From Plantago ovata (taxonomy: Eukaryota > Streptophyta > Magnoliopsida > Lamiales > Plantaginaceae), in contig CM051455.1 of the NCBI GenBank assembly GCA_028274465.1, forward strand, positions 128,251,462 through 128,315,461: 64,000 bases of DNA, read 5' to 3'. Below the pieces are notes generated by a model. It did not search any database. It was not told the DNA's origin and was given only the letters and a program-made list of their open reading frames with translations. Of the stretch, positions 10,731-22,990 are shown in pieces; position 1 is the stretch's first letter, and the number at the start of each line of letters is the position of its first letter. A program made the translations under genes and the position numbers.

Positions 10731-12231
10731 ACTCCTGTCGGATTGGTCGTAAGGACAACCTATCCTTGTCCGCGCGTCTGGACGCCCATGGCTCCTCTTG
10801 GTGTTCTCTCGAACTCTTCTCTTATTTCTGCAATGAGTGAAAGTGATGGAGACTGCCTGAATTTTATAGTAGGCTAAACTTATGGACAAGTCTAGCTAAC
10901 CGGCCTCCAATGGGCTAAGCTAACAAATTACTGAAAATAAAAATAAAGTCAAAAGATAGGGATACTGAAACCCCGGTATCCATCAACTTACCCACCTCGT
11001 TAAGAAAACTGTAGATATCATGGCAACAACCAAGTTTGGTAGTATATACTAGCAGTAGTACTACATAAAATAAAAGTTAAAACTTCAATTGCGTGCGTAT
11101 ATGACAAATATGATTCTAGGTACGTATTTGACTAAATATTAGCTACGTTCCTTTCAACATTTGTGGTTTATACGTACCTTTAAAATATATATATTTCACA
11201 TTGAAGTACTGATGCTCGGGAAAGAAAAATGTTACGCATGCGCATTCTTGTACTTAATTAAACAACTACAATTACGCATTGTTTTTAATCTCTCGACTTA
11301 GTACGTACTGAACAATTAAAATCTTGTCATGTTACGGATTCAAAACAATAATAAAAAGAAATCTTGCCATGTTACATTATTTGGGTCATTGAAAAAAAAA
11401 CATTTCTGTCATCTTTTGCATGGACCGTCTTCCAAAAGATATCGATGTTTACTTGTTACATATTCATGAAAAAAAACCATTTTATTAACTTATTTGTGAT
11501 GACTAATAATTCAAATTAATAATTTTTAAAAGAATTTCATGTACATGAAATTAACATTCAAAATTGGCTTGTAGCCTTGTACTTTAGATGGGACATAATT
11601 GTCCTCATACACAAATATATTGTTTTTTTTTTTTTTTTTTGATGAAGTACACAAATATATTGTTGGTGACGGAGACTCAAGTTAAAATGTAATGAATTAA
11701 TACTATATTGTCTATACTTTGACAATATCAGAGTAATTTTAAGCTTCTTCTTAAGTCTTAACTACTGAACAATTGACATTTCAACTCCCACACACCAAAT
11801 TCAGGTAAAATTCATAAATAAATAAATAAATAAGTATATCATCAAAATTTTATATGAAATTGTGACTTTACAATGGATGATTTTTGTCCAACGAATGGTT
11901 ACCAATTGCAATTTATCTGATCAAATGATATATCATGACCTTTTTTTCCCTCTTTAGAATTGTTGTTAAGCACCGCAAGTACATCGTGTCACTAGTTATA
12001 TAAGTTTGTGAAATAAATTTTGAAGTGTGATTTAGAATTAACTCGAGGTCGAATGGAATAAATGTCTTCAATATATGTCAACTTTATTTAACTACGTGTG
12101 GCGCCTGTGTACATGTCTAATTGTACTTGGGGTTCTTTTCTTGAGTACTTCATACTAGCTAATGCCTAATTATTGATTTCTAAGTGAAATTCATAATTCT
12201 AGTCCAAGAAATAAGTAGTTTCTAGCGGGAA
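10731..12231. other. AT-rich intergenic stretch with one tiny retroposon scar
   Basis: No gene is visible. The stretch contains a poly(T) insert flanked by a 17-bp repeat at 11608-11664, annotated separately, and a short AAAT repeat near 11815-11835. Otherwise I see nothing distinctive. Confidence 0.55.
11608..11664 (-). mobile_element. Minimal retroposon insertion: oligo(A) plus 7 bp between TSDs
   Basis: TACACAAATATATTGTT occurs at 11608-11624 and again at 11648-11664. Between the copies lie only a run of T residues and GATGAAG, which on the minus strand reads CTTCATC followed by poly(A). This fits an extremely 5'-truncated LINE-mediated insertion, with the element reduced to its tail. Confidence 0.7.
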
Positions 12232-15200
12232 GCAAAATTGGAGTTGGAGGAGGAATTGGATCGCGAGGAGGCGATGTGGAAACAGAGGTCGAGGGTTCAG
12301 TGGCTCGCAGAAGGTGATAGGAACACGAAATTTTTTCACTCGTTTGCAACACAGAGAGCGAAAAGAAATGAAATCAATGGGCTAAGAAATGTTGAGGGTC
12401 TTTTGTGTACTGACGAGGAGAGTATGGGCCATATTGTTACAGACTATTACAATGGTATTTTTCGAAGTCGGAAGCCTACTGTTGCGGAGATAGAAGATGT
12501 GGTGGGAACTATAAAGACTCGTGTGGATCCAGCAATTAACCAGGAGCTTGCTCGTGAATTCACTGATTCTGATGTAAAAACTGCACTCTTTGATATGTAC
12601 CCTCTTAAGTCCCCTGGTCCTGATGGTATGCCTGCTATGTTTTATCAACGTTTTTGGAATGTTGTTAGCAATAATGTTACACAATGTGCTCTTGCTTTCT
12701 TGAATCATCATATTATTGACCCAAAACTGAACTATACACATGTTGTTTTGATACCAAAAGTACCCACCCCCGAGCTTATTACCCAGTATCGACCTATTAG
12801 CCTTAGTAGTGTCCTTTTTAAAATTGCTTCCAAAGCAATAACCAATCGTTTGAAGCCTTTTATGAGCTTGATAATTTCATAAACACAATCAGCTTTTGTT
12901 CCTACCAGACTCATTACTGATAATGTGTTAGTAGCCTATGAAATCAATCATTACATTAAGCAAAAGACGAAGGGCAATGAAAATTTTATGGCTTTGAAAC
13001 TAGATATGAGTAAGGCGTATGATAGAGTCGAGTGGTCTTTTCTGGATAGAGTACTTGAGAAGTTGGGCTTTGAGCGTAACTTTATTAATCTGATCATGTT
13101 GAGTGTGACTACTGTGCCCTATTATGTTCTCTTAAATGGTTCACAACTTAACCCTTTCCAGCCGGAGAGGGGGATCCCCTCTCACCCTATCTATTTTTAT
13201 TTTGTACTGAGGCTTTTATTGCTTTGATTTGTGATGCTGAGGAGAGGGAGGTGTTAAAGGGGGTCGATGTATCCTCTAATGCACCAAGGATCTCTCACCT
13301 CTTGTTTGCCGATGATACTCTTCTTTTTTTTTCATGCCAATGCTGATTCAGCTAGGGAAATTAGTAGTCTGTTGGATAGGTATGCCTTGGCTTCTGGTCA
13401 AGTTATAAATGTCGATAAGTCTACTGCTGTCTTTAGTAGAAACACGGGGACGGAGAGGGTGGATGAGGTGAGGGGTTTTCTTCCAGTCTGGGTTGTTGAG
13501 AAACATGAAAAGTACTTAGGGTTACCAACTAAGATGGGGAGATCCAAGAAGGAGGTGTTTGGCTGGTTGAGAGAGAGGGTGTGGGATAAAATTCAAGGTT
13601 TTAAGAATATGTTACTTTCGAGGGCGGGTAAGGAAATTTTAATTAAGTCTGTGATTCAAGCGATACCTACCTATGTTATGGGGTGTTTCAAACTTCCAGA
13701 TTATTTGATCCATGAAGTTGAGTCTTTAATTTCAAAGTTCTGGTGGGGGAATGGAAAGGCTAGGAAGATTCATTGGGTAAATTGGTATAATCTTTGTGAT
13801 AGTAAGAGAGATGGAGGGATGGGGTTTAAGGACCTTCGTTCTTTTAATCTTGCTATGCTTGGTAAGCAAATTTGGCGTGTGATCCAGTATCCTAATTCTC
13901 TGCTTAGTAGGGTTTTGAAAGCAAAATATTTTTCCATGTGTGATATTTTGGAAGCTACATCAAAGCCCTCAGCCTCGTATACCTGGAAAAGTATCCTTTC
14001 TGCGCTGGATTTAGTAAAGGACGGAATACGGTGGCGGGTGGGAGATGGAAAAACAATCCTTCTTTGGGGTAGTAACTGGATACCACAGGATTATAATCTT
14101 CAGCCATCTACTCCTGACCTTTATGATGTAGGTGAAGCTACCGTTTCAAATCTCATTAATCAGGATACTGGAGAATGGGATGAAATTCTGGTACGAACTT
14201 TGTTTTGGGATAATGACGTGCAAGTGTGGCACTATTCGAAGGTTGGAACCTACTCGGTCAGTAGTGCGTATCACCTATCAAGGTTTTTACGTCAAAGGCA
14301 GATAGATGCTCGAAGGGGGGGGGGGTGGCAGTGGACTAAGCAAAGCTGATTGGAATTGGGTTTGGAAGTTACATGTCCCTAACAAAATACGTGTCTTTGT
14401 GTGGCGAATGCTCAAGCAGGCTCTACCTACTTTAGATAATCTCAGCAGACATGGTCTTACTGATAGTACAATTTGTCCTGTTTGCTCTTGTGGCATTGAG
14501 TCTGTGATTCATGTGTTTAAATCGTGTCATTATGCTCGTTGTGTTTGGGCTCTATCACATTTTCCTAATACTCTTTTCACAGCAGCTGTGGATAACATTG
14601 TTGATTGGGTGGATTTGGCACGCAAGCTACTGCCCAGACAGGAGTTTGCATTATTCGTGTCCTTCTGTTGGAGTATCTGGTCTAGCAGGAACAAGAAGGT
14701 CCATGAAAACGCAGGCTTTGACCCAATGGAATCCATCCTCTTTGTTCGTGATTATATCACCCGTTTCCAGGCTGCCCAGGCGAAGACGCAGGCCATGCGC
14801 TCAGCTGATCAGCGACAGTGTTGGATCAGACCACCTCCAGGCGTTCTCAAATCAACTTTGATGCTGCAGTCCGCAAATCAGAATCTGGCAGTAATCTTGG
14901 GTACGTCATTCGTGATAGTAACGACATAATTGTTGCCTATGGTTCCAAGTTTGTTCGTTTTATCACTTCACCTGAGGTTGCAGAAGCTAAGGCTGCCTTG
15001 TTTGCCATTCGGAGGGCCGTGCGTTTTGGTCATCACGAGTTTCAGTTGGAGGGGGATTGTCTGTCCGTTATTACTCAATTACTGCAGGCCACTCATTCTT
15101 TTTCATCCATTGGTGGGATAGTTCAGGCAATAAAGCGGCTCACATCGGACCGTTCTTTTACTTTTATTCATGTTTTACGTTCTTGTAATAAAGCTGCCCA

Positions 15201-15315
15201 CTTGATGGCACATGACAATAGAGTTGATTGTGAAGACGTTGCTGCATTCCCTTTTGTAAACCCAAATGGGTGATGATTTTTCAATGAAAGTCCTTTTCCG
15301 AAAACAAAAAAAAAT
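12232..15315 (+). pseudogene. 5'-truncated, decayed L1-type LINE (ORF2 remnant)
   Basis: The remnant starts inside ORF2; the endonuclease domain is missing. Reverse transcriptase begins with the SRVQWLAEGDRNTKFFH region near 12290 and continues through KSPGPDGMPA near 12610 and YRPISL near 12790. The FADD catalytic box is at 13305-13316. A TAA breaks the frame at 12880. Frameshifts lie near 13168, in a T run near 13323, in an 11-base G run at 14315-14325 and near 14845. Downstream come a zinc-binding reverse transcriptase domain (CPVC...H..KSC, about 14475-14530) and an RNase H domain (14845-15273). A short A-rich tail follows at 15305-15313. I found no clean target duplication, which fits its age. 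Confidence 0.88.
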
Positions 15316-15901
15316 AACTTAATTCTCCCAAATGAGTTTTGAAACTTTCAACTTTTAGAGATGTCAAATTATAAATCGTTTACTTCGTGCTGGAGCAGTT
15401 GTTGACATGTTATGCGACTTATTTCTTCATTAATTAAACACAAATCAGTTTTCTATGTGTTATATATGACACTACTAGTAATATATCAGTCTGAATATAA
15501 TTAACAAAGTGATGTAAATTTTGATGCGTTGCATTATGTGATTTCAAACAATTCTACTACACAAGAAGAAAGTGGTGAATCAAGATTTTAATCTACTTTG
15601 ATTAATGATTAGTAGGGATATATTTTTATTCATCTGAACTTTATTATGATTATGAATCATCATCAGTTTAGTTGTGAGCACATGTTAATTACCAGAAAGT
15701 TGAAGAAGCATCAAATTATATTGACTAAAGATCAACACAAATCTAAGGACAGCCAGTGAGCCCTGCCAGCCCTCTCCAGTAGGCTTTTAAAACATATACA
15801 TTCCCCATTGTTTATTGTTTCAAAGCTGACTGATCTGTGATCAATAATTGAACACCTATGATGATCAGTCTTACTTTACATAATTCATATTACAAGTATT
15901 A
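15316..15901. other. Intergenic stretch, nothing recognised
   Basis: AT-rich sequence between the LINE tail and the Tourist-like MITE. I see no open frame, repeat or RNA gene in it. Confidence 0.5.
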
Positions 15902-15976
15902 TTAGTGTCTGTTTGGTAAAAGGAACCGATGATAAAGGGAGTTATAAGGGTGGTCGAGTGGTAAGAGCAATGAGTA

Positions 15977-16107
15977 GCAAGGAGAGGTCGGGGAACCGAA
16001 ACGGAGACATAAGGAGGTATAAGATATTTGAAGTTATAAGTTGCAAGGAGAGGTCGGGGAACCGAAACGGAGACATAAAGAGGTATAGGATATTTGAAGT
16101 TATAAGT
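15977..16107 (+). repeat. 66-bp tandem duplication in the MITE
   Basis: Two near-identical 66-bp units begin at 15977 and 16043, each starting GCAAGGAGAGGTCGGGGAAC. Just upstream, TGGTCGAGTGGTAAGAGC (near 15951) resembles a tRNA-type A box, so part of this MITE arm may derive from a SINE; that is only a resemblance. Confidence 0.7.
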
Positions 16108-18244
16108 GTAAGAAAATATGGTCAGAGTTACCCCTAGGGTACGCAACGGAATTTCAAAAATTTTCTTAACATGCAGGTTAATTGATCATGTATATAGCGT
16201 ATATATTAAACACATTAATCAGAAGACTTACAATACTCCAAAAGCAAGAATAGGTATTGAATCGATACGCCAATCGATGAAGTCTTCGTAATAGTCCGGT
16301 GAATCTTCTCCTTCGTCGAAGTCGAAGATATCTGCAATACTTTGATTATCTGCAAGACAATAAAAGTTAGTTTCCAGCTCTTTGAACCTCAACCTTGGTA
16401 TCCACGGATGAACAACTTATCGGAAAGAATGCTAGGATATTCTTTATGTGGCCAAGAAGATGGGGCGGCAAGTTTCCTCCGGTGGGAGTGGCGCGCGCGG
16501 CTTATGGAGAGGTAGGGGAGAGCTTTTTATTTTCTCTAAGAAAACTGGTAGAAAGAATGATTTAGAATGATCTTGAATCAACTGTATTTTCAACCATTCC
16601 AAAAGCTCTCTAATAGTCTACTATATATAGTAGTGAATAGAAGCTTAAAGAATAATCAATTAGACTTCATAAAGGAATAAGAATCTAATTCTTATTGCAC
16701 AAGGAAACCAATTCAAGTCTAGATTCATTCCCAATCAAATTAAAACTCAATCAGGAAAATCTAACTTATCCCTTGACTTCTAATAGAGGAAGGAGTCAAA
16801 CTCCTTCCCCTACTAATACTGCTGCGCGCGCATCTAAGGGGGGTCAGGTGGGTCCCGATTTTGGGACCCACTTATAATTCTAAGGCAATTTAAACTCCAA
16901 GTAGATTTTGCCCATGTGCATATATTAATTCTAAATTAACACATCATTTCAAATCAAACATCTATTATATTTCTAAAATATAATCTTTAATTGTATTTAC
17001 ATAAAATACAATTAATCAGCCAATTCAATTAATAATTCAAAATTATTAATTGAGCCACAAATAATTATAATTAATTCCAAATCAATCATAATTCATCAAT
17101 CACAATTAATTCTAAATTAATTGCGATTCCATCTTCAAGGATATTCGGATAAGCTGAATCACCACATAGTGTGACCCATAGGGCCTCATTGTATTAAGCA
17201 AGTGCTACACTAGGCAACATGGAATTCCTAGACGGTTCCATTTGCAATATTAATACATGAGGACGTTTGAGAGGTTTCTCAAAGCAAACCCTTTCGTTGT
17301 GAAGTCTGTTGTGCTCAACGCGGCGATGGTAACGTCCTTTCATCTGACTGACTCGAATGCATCTAGGATCGATGAAGTGTCTAAGTGTCTATCCCAATAA
17401 TACATCCACGGGCGTCTTCAGTGAGTTGCTTGGTGAATCAAATATCTATTATGACTATCATAATAATATTGATACGCTGGCCAGCGATTTGACCAATCAC
17501 AACTATGAACGACTATGAGCAGTGCTCTCCTTTGCTACACATGAGAGATGAATCCTTCACAGAAGCACTTATCATCCCCATTTGTATGTAGCCATAATCC
17601 TGGATCGTGTCTTGGGTCAACTGCTTATTCAGAGCTGACATCGACAAATCCACCAAGGATATGGGGCAACAAATGTGATGATAAAGTCCTGTAAGTCCAA
17701 AGGACGACTGGCATCACTTCGACAACTTTCCGGTTCCCATAGACACTTCGGTGTAGAGTATACATCGATGGGAGTTTCCGGTGGGTACTTCCATTGTTCG
17801 GTAATCACCCTTCGAACAACTATGCGGAGTTATGGGAACGTTTCTTGATTGTCCAACAATCCGTTCCGTGGCCGTGGGATCGGCTCACACTTGCTCTAAC
17901 AAGTATAACCTCCACGCATACTAGTCTCATCTGGTTCATTCAGACCCCTACATCCGAGATGAACCTCGACTAGGGAGAGTTTGGGATAGATGATAACTCA
18001 CATAGCTCCCACTATCTGTGTGATCGGTCATCTATCCGAGGGGACATGTTTGATATCAATACAGACAGGAATAGAGATATGACATGATGTATGCCTGGTG
18101 TAATATAAATATGAAAGCGATACTCAATTGTCAAACAAACAAACATATATTATATTACGTTGACCTGTGTAATAGTACATATGTGCCCTTAATAAGGGTT
18201 GTATGCACTTAATAAAGACTGTCTCTAGGACATATACACTATCA
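16107..18244 (-). mobile_element. Solo LTR of a Copia element, TSD ATAAG
   Basis: The LTR is 2,138 bp. On the minus strand it begins TGATAGTG and ends CTTACA, and ATAAG flanks it on both sides (16102-16106 and 18245-18249). It matches the LTR at 5165-7015 at the start (TATGTCCTAGAGACA), in the middle and at the end (AAATTCCGTTGCGTA), so it belongs to the same family in reverse orientation, but with considerable divergence. No internal retrotransposon sequence remains, as expected after LTR-LTR recombination. Confidence 0.9.
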
Positions 18245-18387
18245 ATAAGGTGGTTAAGAATTAGACCTAGGAGTAGGAGTAGAATAGTTAGATTGACCAT
18301 TTATATATATAGAGAGAGAAAAATTAGTTGATGATAAAGTGACTAAGAACTGATAAGGTGAATGATACTTGATAAGGTGCATGGTAG

Positions 18388-19595
18388 TGTTGGAACTTTT
18401 GGTGTTCACACGGGAAATGTGAGGGTAAGAAGATGAAACAAGACAGAGTGATAACAAATAAACATGTACATTAACATTGTTGAATGTTACAATAAAGGAA
18501 TTTACAAAGTAAACTTCCCTGGATTTGGTTCAGCAACATGCTCATCCTTTGGTACGCCATAGGGACATAACGAGTCACCAACAAATTGGTATTTTCAGCC
18601 GGGGCCATCTCCAGATCTTCAAAAAACTCCCAAATGGTAACAAACGACAAGAGGTGGTGAGTAGAGTCAATGGTTGGACCATCTCTCCTTAAGACAAATA
18701 CTTGCCCCGCTCATGGTGCTTACGGAATAATGTCAATCTGTCTCCCAGGATAAAACTACTCTAAGACGAGTAAGGAGCACTCCAATAGTCGAATCTGGCG
18801 AACTTACTTTGAGTATGATTGAGTGCAAAGAGAGCAAATGAGGGAGAAGAAAAAGTATTTCTTGTGTTTTATCATGTATTCAGGAGATGAGGTTCATCAT
18901 CTATTTATACTTCTTTCATGTCCTTTCCCAAGTGTTACAACCCTTCCAAGAGTGTACAAACCTTCATTCAACAGTCACAATGTCGAATGGATAAGAACCA
19001 TACACTTTAGGGATGCAACCTTTCGTGAAACCACTTGAAAATCCGCCAAAAAACTGAACAGGTGCGTACCAGTTTGCAATGCTGCAACATTGTTTTTGTG
19101 TCGCTGCTGCAAAACCTTTTACAGAGAATTACAGGAACCGTAATGCTGTAGCATTCATTTCATAATGTTGCAGCGACGTTTACTTGATATCAATGCTGCA
19201 GCGTTCTATACAACAATGCTGCAGCGAAGCTTTACAGTAAGCTTCTACAATATTAATGATGCAGCGAGCATTTAACTTTGCTGCTTCAAGAGTTCCTTTT
19301 CTCAAAACTTGGATTTTCAATTGATTTTCGATATAAGCTTGCTCTTTAATTCGAATTTTAGCATAGTGAATCCAACTGTATTTAAATGACTCAAATCATC
19401 AATGTATTGATCAAACACTATGTGCATTAATCACCTTTCACCACACGGGATTTTAGTGACTTAACGCTTTAGTGACATCCGTTTCAACAAATGAAAATAC
19501 ACGAACATAGAAAGCTCGTTTCTAACGTGTTGGGCCCAAACGACCAATACATCGAACGAATTGAAAGCTCATTCGTTTCACTAAAATTCCCAACA
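18388..19595 (-). mobile_element. Second solo LTR, TSD GGTAG
   Basis: A 1,208-bp segment with TGTTGGAA and CCCAACA ends is flanked by GGTAG at 18383-18387 and 19596-19600. A TATA box on the minus strand (GTATAAATAG, 18901-18910) gives the orientation. The portion from 19070 to 19270 is full of imperfect AATGCTGCAGC units. It is a different LTR family from the one at 16107. Confidence 0.88.
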
Positions 19596-19862
19596 GGTAG
19601 TTGATCAGTCACCATATTTTTAATAATAAACGGATAAGTTGACTTAAGTCACCTCACTAGCATTTACTAAACAGTCAAACTGCCAAATAAGGTGAAATCA
19701 CCTTATAAGGTGACTAATAAATGTTGCGCCAAACATGCACTTAGAATCCGGTAGGATTCAAGATAGCAGCTAGTTCGTGAAACGGGTATATTAACTAGAA
19801 AAATAGATAGTACTAGATTACTTTAAGTTTACATGTGGGTAAAACCTGTGTTGAGATATTAA

Positions 19863-19986
19863 AGTTCCGTTCTCCTGAAAATTGATTATTATTTTAAGTT
19901 TAGTTCAGACTCGTTAAGTTTAGTTCAACTTCATTAAGTTCAGTTCATGCCCATTAAATTTATTTAGATTTTTTAATGTTTAATAA

Positions 19987-20047
<61 letters not shown>

Positions 20048-20617
20048 TTATTATTTTTTTTATTTTTTTTATAATTCTTATTATTATTAAAATAAAATTA
20101 TATTTTACATACTTTATATCTATGAATTCTAGTACTAGTAATTGATTTGATTTTGTATATACTTTGATAACACATAACTATTAAATTATATCAATAACAT
20201 ATAATAAAATTAAATTACATATATATTTCATAGTCTAATTTTATTTTATATTATTAAAGTTTAATTTAAAATAATTTATAGTCAAAATTCATCCGTACAA
20301 GTTCATTTTTTTAAAGTGTGTTTGTTTTCTAGGGTCGAAATTCGAAAAAATATAAGACAACTTAAATAGTTTAAAATGGAAAGGGTTTAAGTATATAATT
20401 TTTAATGTTGATAATAAATAATAACCATAAAAATAATAATAACAATAATAATATTTTATATTATTATTATTATTATTTATTATTATTATGACTATTACTA
20501 TTACTAATATTATTATTACTAAAAAAATTCTTCATTTCAGTTCAGTTCAGGTCCGTTAAGTTCAGTTCAGTTCAGCTTCATTAAGTTCAGTTCAGTTCAG
20601 ATGAAAAGAACAGAGCT
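19863..20617. mobile_element. MITE of the GAACTGAACTTAA family, TSD TAA
   Basis: Inverted ends AGTTCCGTTCTCCTG and the complement of AGCTCTGTTCTTTTCATCTG are flanked by TAA at 19860-19862 and 20618-20620, as for Tourist-like elements. The interior contains degenerate TTAAGTTCAGTTCAG units, the same family as 8330-9924 but inverted, and a long ATT microsatellite at about 19989-20047. Confidence 0.75.
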
Positions 20618-20620
20618 TAA

Positions 20621-21540
20621 CTCGCTTTGAAATATTTTTGAAGATAAGACTAGTAGAAGATCATGGCGTACACATTGACATATTTTTTTATTAATTATGT
20701 ATACCTTTTTTGTTTATGATAAACAGTTTCAAGTGAACTATAATTATATGTAAGGCTTTTCATGAGATAGAATAGTGGGTGTAGGAGATTGGATAGTAGT
20801 GTGGTTGTGAGTGAGAATGCAACTCTTATGCACTCCTTAATTGTATTACTTCTATCTATAGTTCTGTTGTGTATTTACTGCATTAATTATTAACTTATAT
20901 ATTTGAAAAAAACGAACCGATAAAGTAATTGATAGTGGTAGTTGATGATGAGTGATTCCCCTAATTCTAGAAAAACTATTAAGTTTCAAATAATTCATAT
21001 GCTCGGTTACCTTATTATCGCTACCAAATAAGGTGGGAAAATGCTCCATGTTAAAACACACGCACTAAACCAAATAAGTCGAACCCACACTCACTTTACT
21101 CAGTCTCCGTTACGGTTCAAATCATTCTCAATTAACATTCATTACCGACTAACTTTCACCAATTTTATCTTTACAAGAACCCTTCCGGACAAACACTAGG
21201 TCTAAATGCACCTAACATCAACTCAGTTTGAGACCATTTCTAACGCATGACGAGGTGAATTACTAAAGGCATCGATGAATATACAGTTATTGTTAATGTG
21301 TGAATCAGTTTAGTTGGCCGCACATGTTTGATGTATCTAGAAAGGTGAAAAAAGCATACATAAGCCTAACTAACCTTGCTTGTACTTTTCAAACATGCAC
21401 AGTTGTTTAATCCAAATTTAATCAATTATAAGCCGACTGATTAACAACTACTAAGATGATTAACTAATTAACATGTTAAAAATTGTTATCTTCTCCCTCT
21501 CTTACTTTCAACCTGGCTAGAGAAAAGCCTTGCTCTAGTA
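20621..21540. other. Intergenic stretch upstream of the second AG-peptide gene
   Basis: No gene or clear repeat boundary is visible. It should contain the upstream regulatory region of the AG-peptide gene. Confidence 0.5.
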
Positions 21541-21541
21541 C

Positions 21542-21550
21542 TATATATAT
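21542..21550 (+). promoter_or_regulatory. TATA box of the second AG-peptide gene
   Basis: TATATATAT lies about 100 bp before the ATG at 21645 and is followed by CCCCATACA, as at the first copy. Confidence 0.65.
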
Positions 21551-21644
21551 CCCCATACACTTACCACAATTGTTCACACACATCTCTTCGACTCTTGCCC
21601 CATTTCAACTCTCTAAGTTTCCAACAACACTCACATATACAGAA

Positions 21645-21833
21645 ATGGAAGGCTTGATGAAGATGTTTGTAGCTACATTGATGATGGTCATGTTGATGGC
21701 ACTCACATCCATGAACGGTGTCGCCGCCCAGAGCGAGCCAGCTCCCGCCCCTGCAGACGGATCCGGTGCTGCTGACTTTGTCCCCGCTTTCATCGCCTCC
21801 TTTGCTGCAATCGCTTTCGGTCTTCTCTTCTGA
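21645..21833 (+). CDS. Arabinogalactan peptide (AGP12/13/14-like), copy 2
   Basis: This is a 62-residue intronless AG-peptide precursor. I chose the ATG at 21645 rather than one further upstream in the same frame, because 21645 aligns with the start of the paralogue at 7923 and gives a proper signal peptide, whereas the extra upstream part would span the TATA box. Signal peptide residues 1-28 end GVAA. The mature core is about 12-13 residues (QSEPAPAPADGSG). The C-terminal tail, ending FIASFAAIAFGLLF, is the GPI signal. Most of the sequence is identical to copy 1; differences cluster in the short mature peptide. The role should match copy 1, a glycosylated, membrane-anchored wall peptide. Confidence 0.9.
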   Translation: MEGLMKMFVATLMMVMLMALTSMNGVAAQSEPAPAPADGSGAADFVPAFIASFAAIAFGLLF

Positions 21834-22211
21834 TAATATATGACTATCTAGTACCCTCTCCCTCAACTACATTCTTTGTATGTTATTTTCTTTTCACATG
21901 TATTTTTGTACTGGTATTGTATTTTAATAAATTTTATTGAATGTTGACTTGTGTTTCTAGCTAGTCTGGTTCCTATAATATATATGCTCTTCTTGATTTT
22001 ATTTTGTATAAGAAGTACTGCATTAGTTTATCACATGTACTGAGTACTTTAGAGGCATTTTAAACATAATAATACTGTCAAAACTCTACTAGCGTGTGGG
22101 ATTAGCTCATTTTGGAACTCACATGACTTTAATCATTAACTAAACCAATTATATCTGAAAAATCCTTGTTTGATATCAAGTCTAATAGGCTATCTAACTA
22201 AGTATTAAGTA

Positions 22212-22448
22212 CTACCTCCATTTCATTAATAACTTTTTAAGGTAACTATTCATCGCGACCTTTGATCACGTATAACTTCTAAATTACATTAGAGAAAAAT
22301 ATAATAAAATTATATTATGAAATTAAATGAAATATATTTTAATAATCAACTTTTAATTTATATTGATACAGTTTAATTTAAAAGTTATACGTGATCAAAT
22401 GTCGCGATGAACAGTTCCCTTAGGAAGTAACTAAAGAAATGGAGGAAG
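22212..22448. mobile_element. Stowaway-like MITE (237 bp), TSD TA
   Basis: Inverted ends CTACCTCCATTTC and the complement of CTTCCTCCATTTC are flanked by TA at 22210-22211 and 22449-22450, as for Tc1/Mariner-derived Stowaway MITEs. The arms remain complementary further inward (ATCGCGAC...TGATCACGTATAACT against its inverse near 22383-22412), so the element could fold into a long hairpin. Confidence 0.85.
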
Positions 22449-22990
22449 TATTTACAAAATTGCCCGACACATTCTTCTAGACCTCTACTTGCTTAGCTCT
22501 ACGAGGCTAGAAAGATCTGATCTGAAAGAAACATTGCTTTGTTTATGACTCCTAGATTCTCTCATTTATGTCTCTTGGTTCGACCTATGTCCAGGCTGTC
22601 TCGATCTGCTGATCTATAATCCCTTTCTCTCCTACGGCCAAAGAATGAAGGGGAATCACTAGACTATATAAATGAAAAGGACGAAGTCGTATGAAATCCT
22701 ATTGTGCTGCAAAAAACGTTGGAATTCTTAGGAGCTTAAGCAACCAAAGCAACAAAATAATGGGATTCTCTGCCCCAGCTCTCTTCCACAAGGGTAGTGT
22801 AGACTTCTTACACGTCATACAAATGTATCTGATATGCGTATCCAAGTCTTCAGTATTTACATAATTGTCCGACCTGCCACGTATCAGATACGTATCGGAC
22901 CGTGTATCCTAGAATCCTAGACTAGACTAATTCTTTCCCGGACTAGAACGCCGTCATTAAAAAGAAGAGAAGAGAAAACCGACAATCAAA
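22449..22990. other. Presumed promoter and 5' leader region of the EF-P gene
   Basis: No open frame or repeat is seen. The stretch ends directly at the EF-P start codon. I could not pick out a convincing TATA box. Confidence 0.4.

Larger units (their letters stand above)
15905..19740. mobile_element. Tourist-like (PIF/Harbinger) MITE broken by two solo LTRs
   Basis: The ends are an imperfect inverted repeat, GTGTCTGTTTGGTAA on the left and the complement of GTGCATGTTTGGCGCAA on the right. TTA flanks both sides (15902-15904 and 19741-19743), the TWA-type target duplication of PIF/Harbinger elements. Removing the two solo LTRs and their duplicated targets leaves about 480 bp, a normal MITE length. 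Confidence 0.78.
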
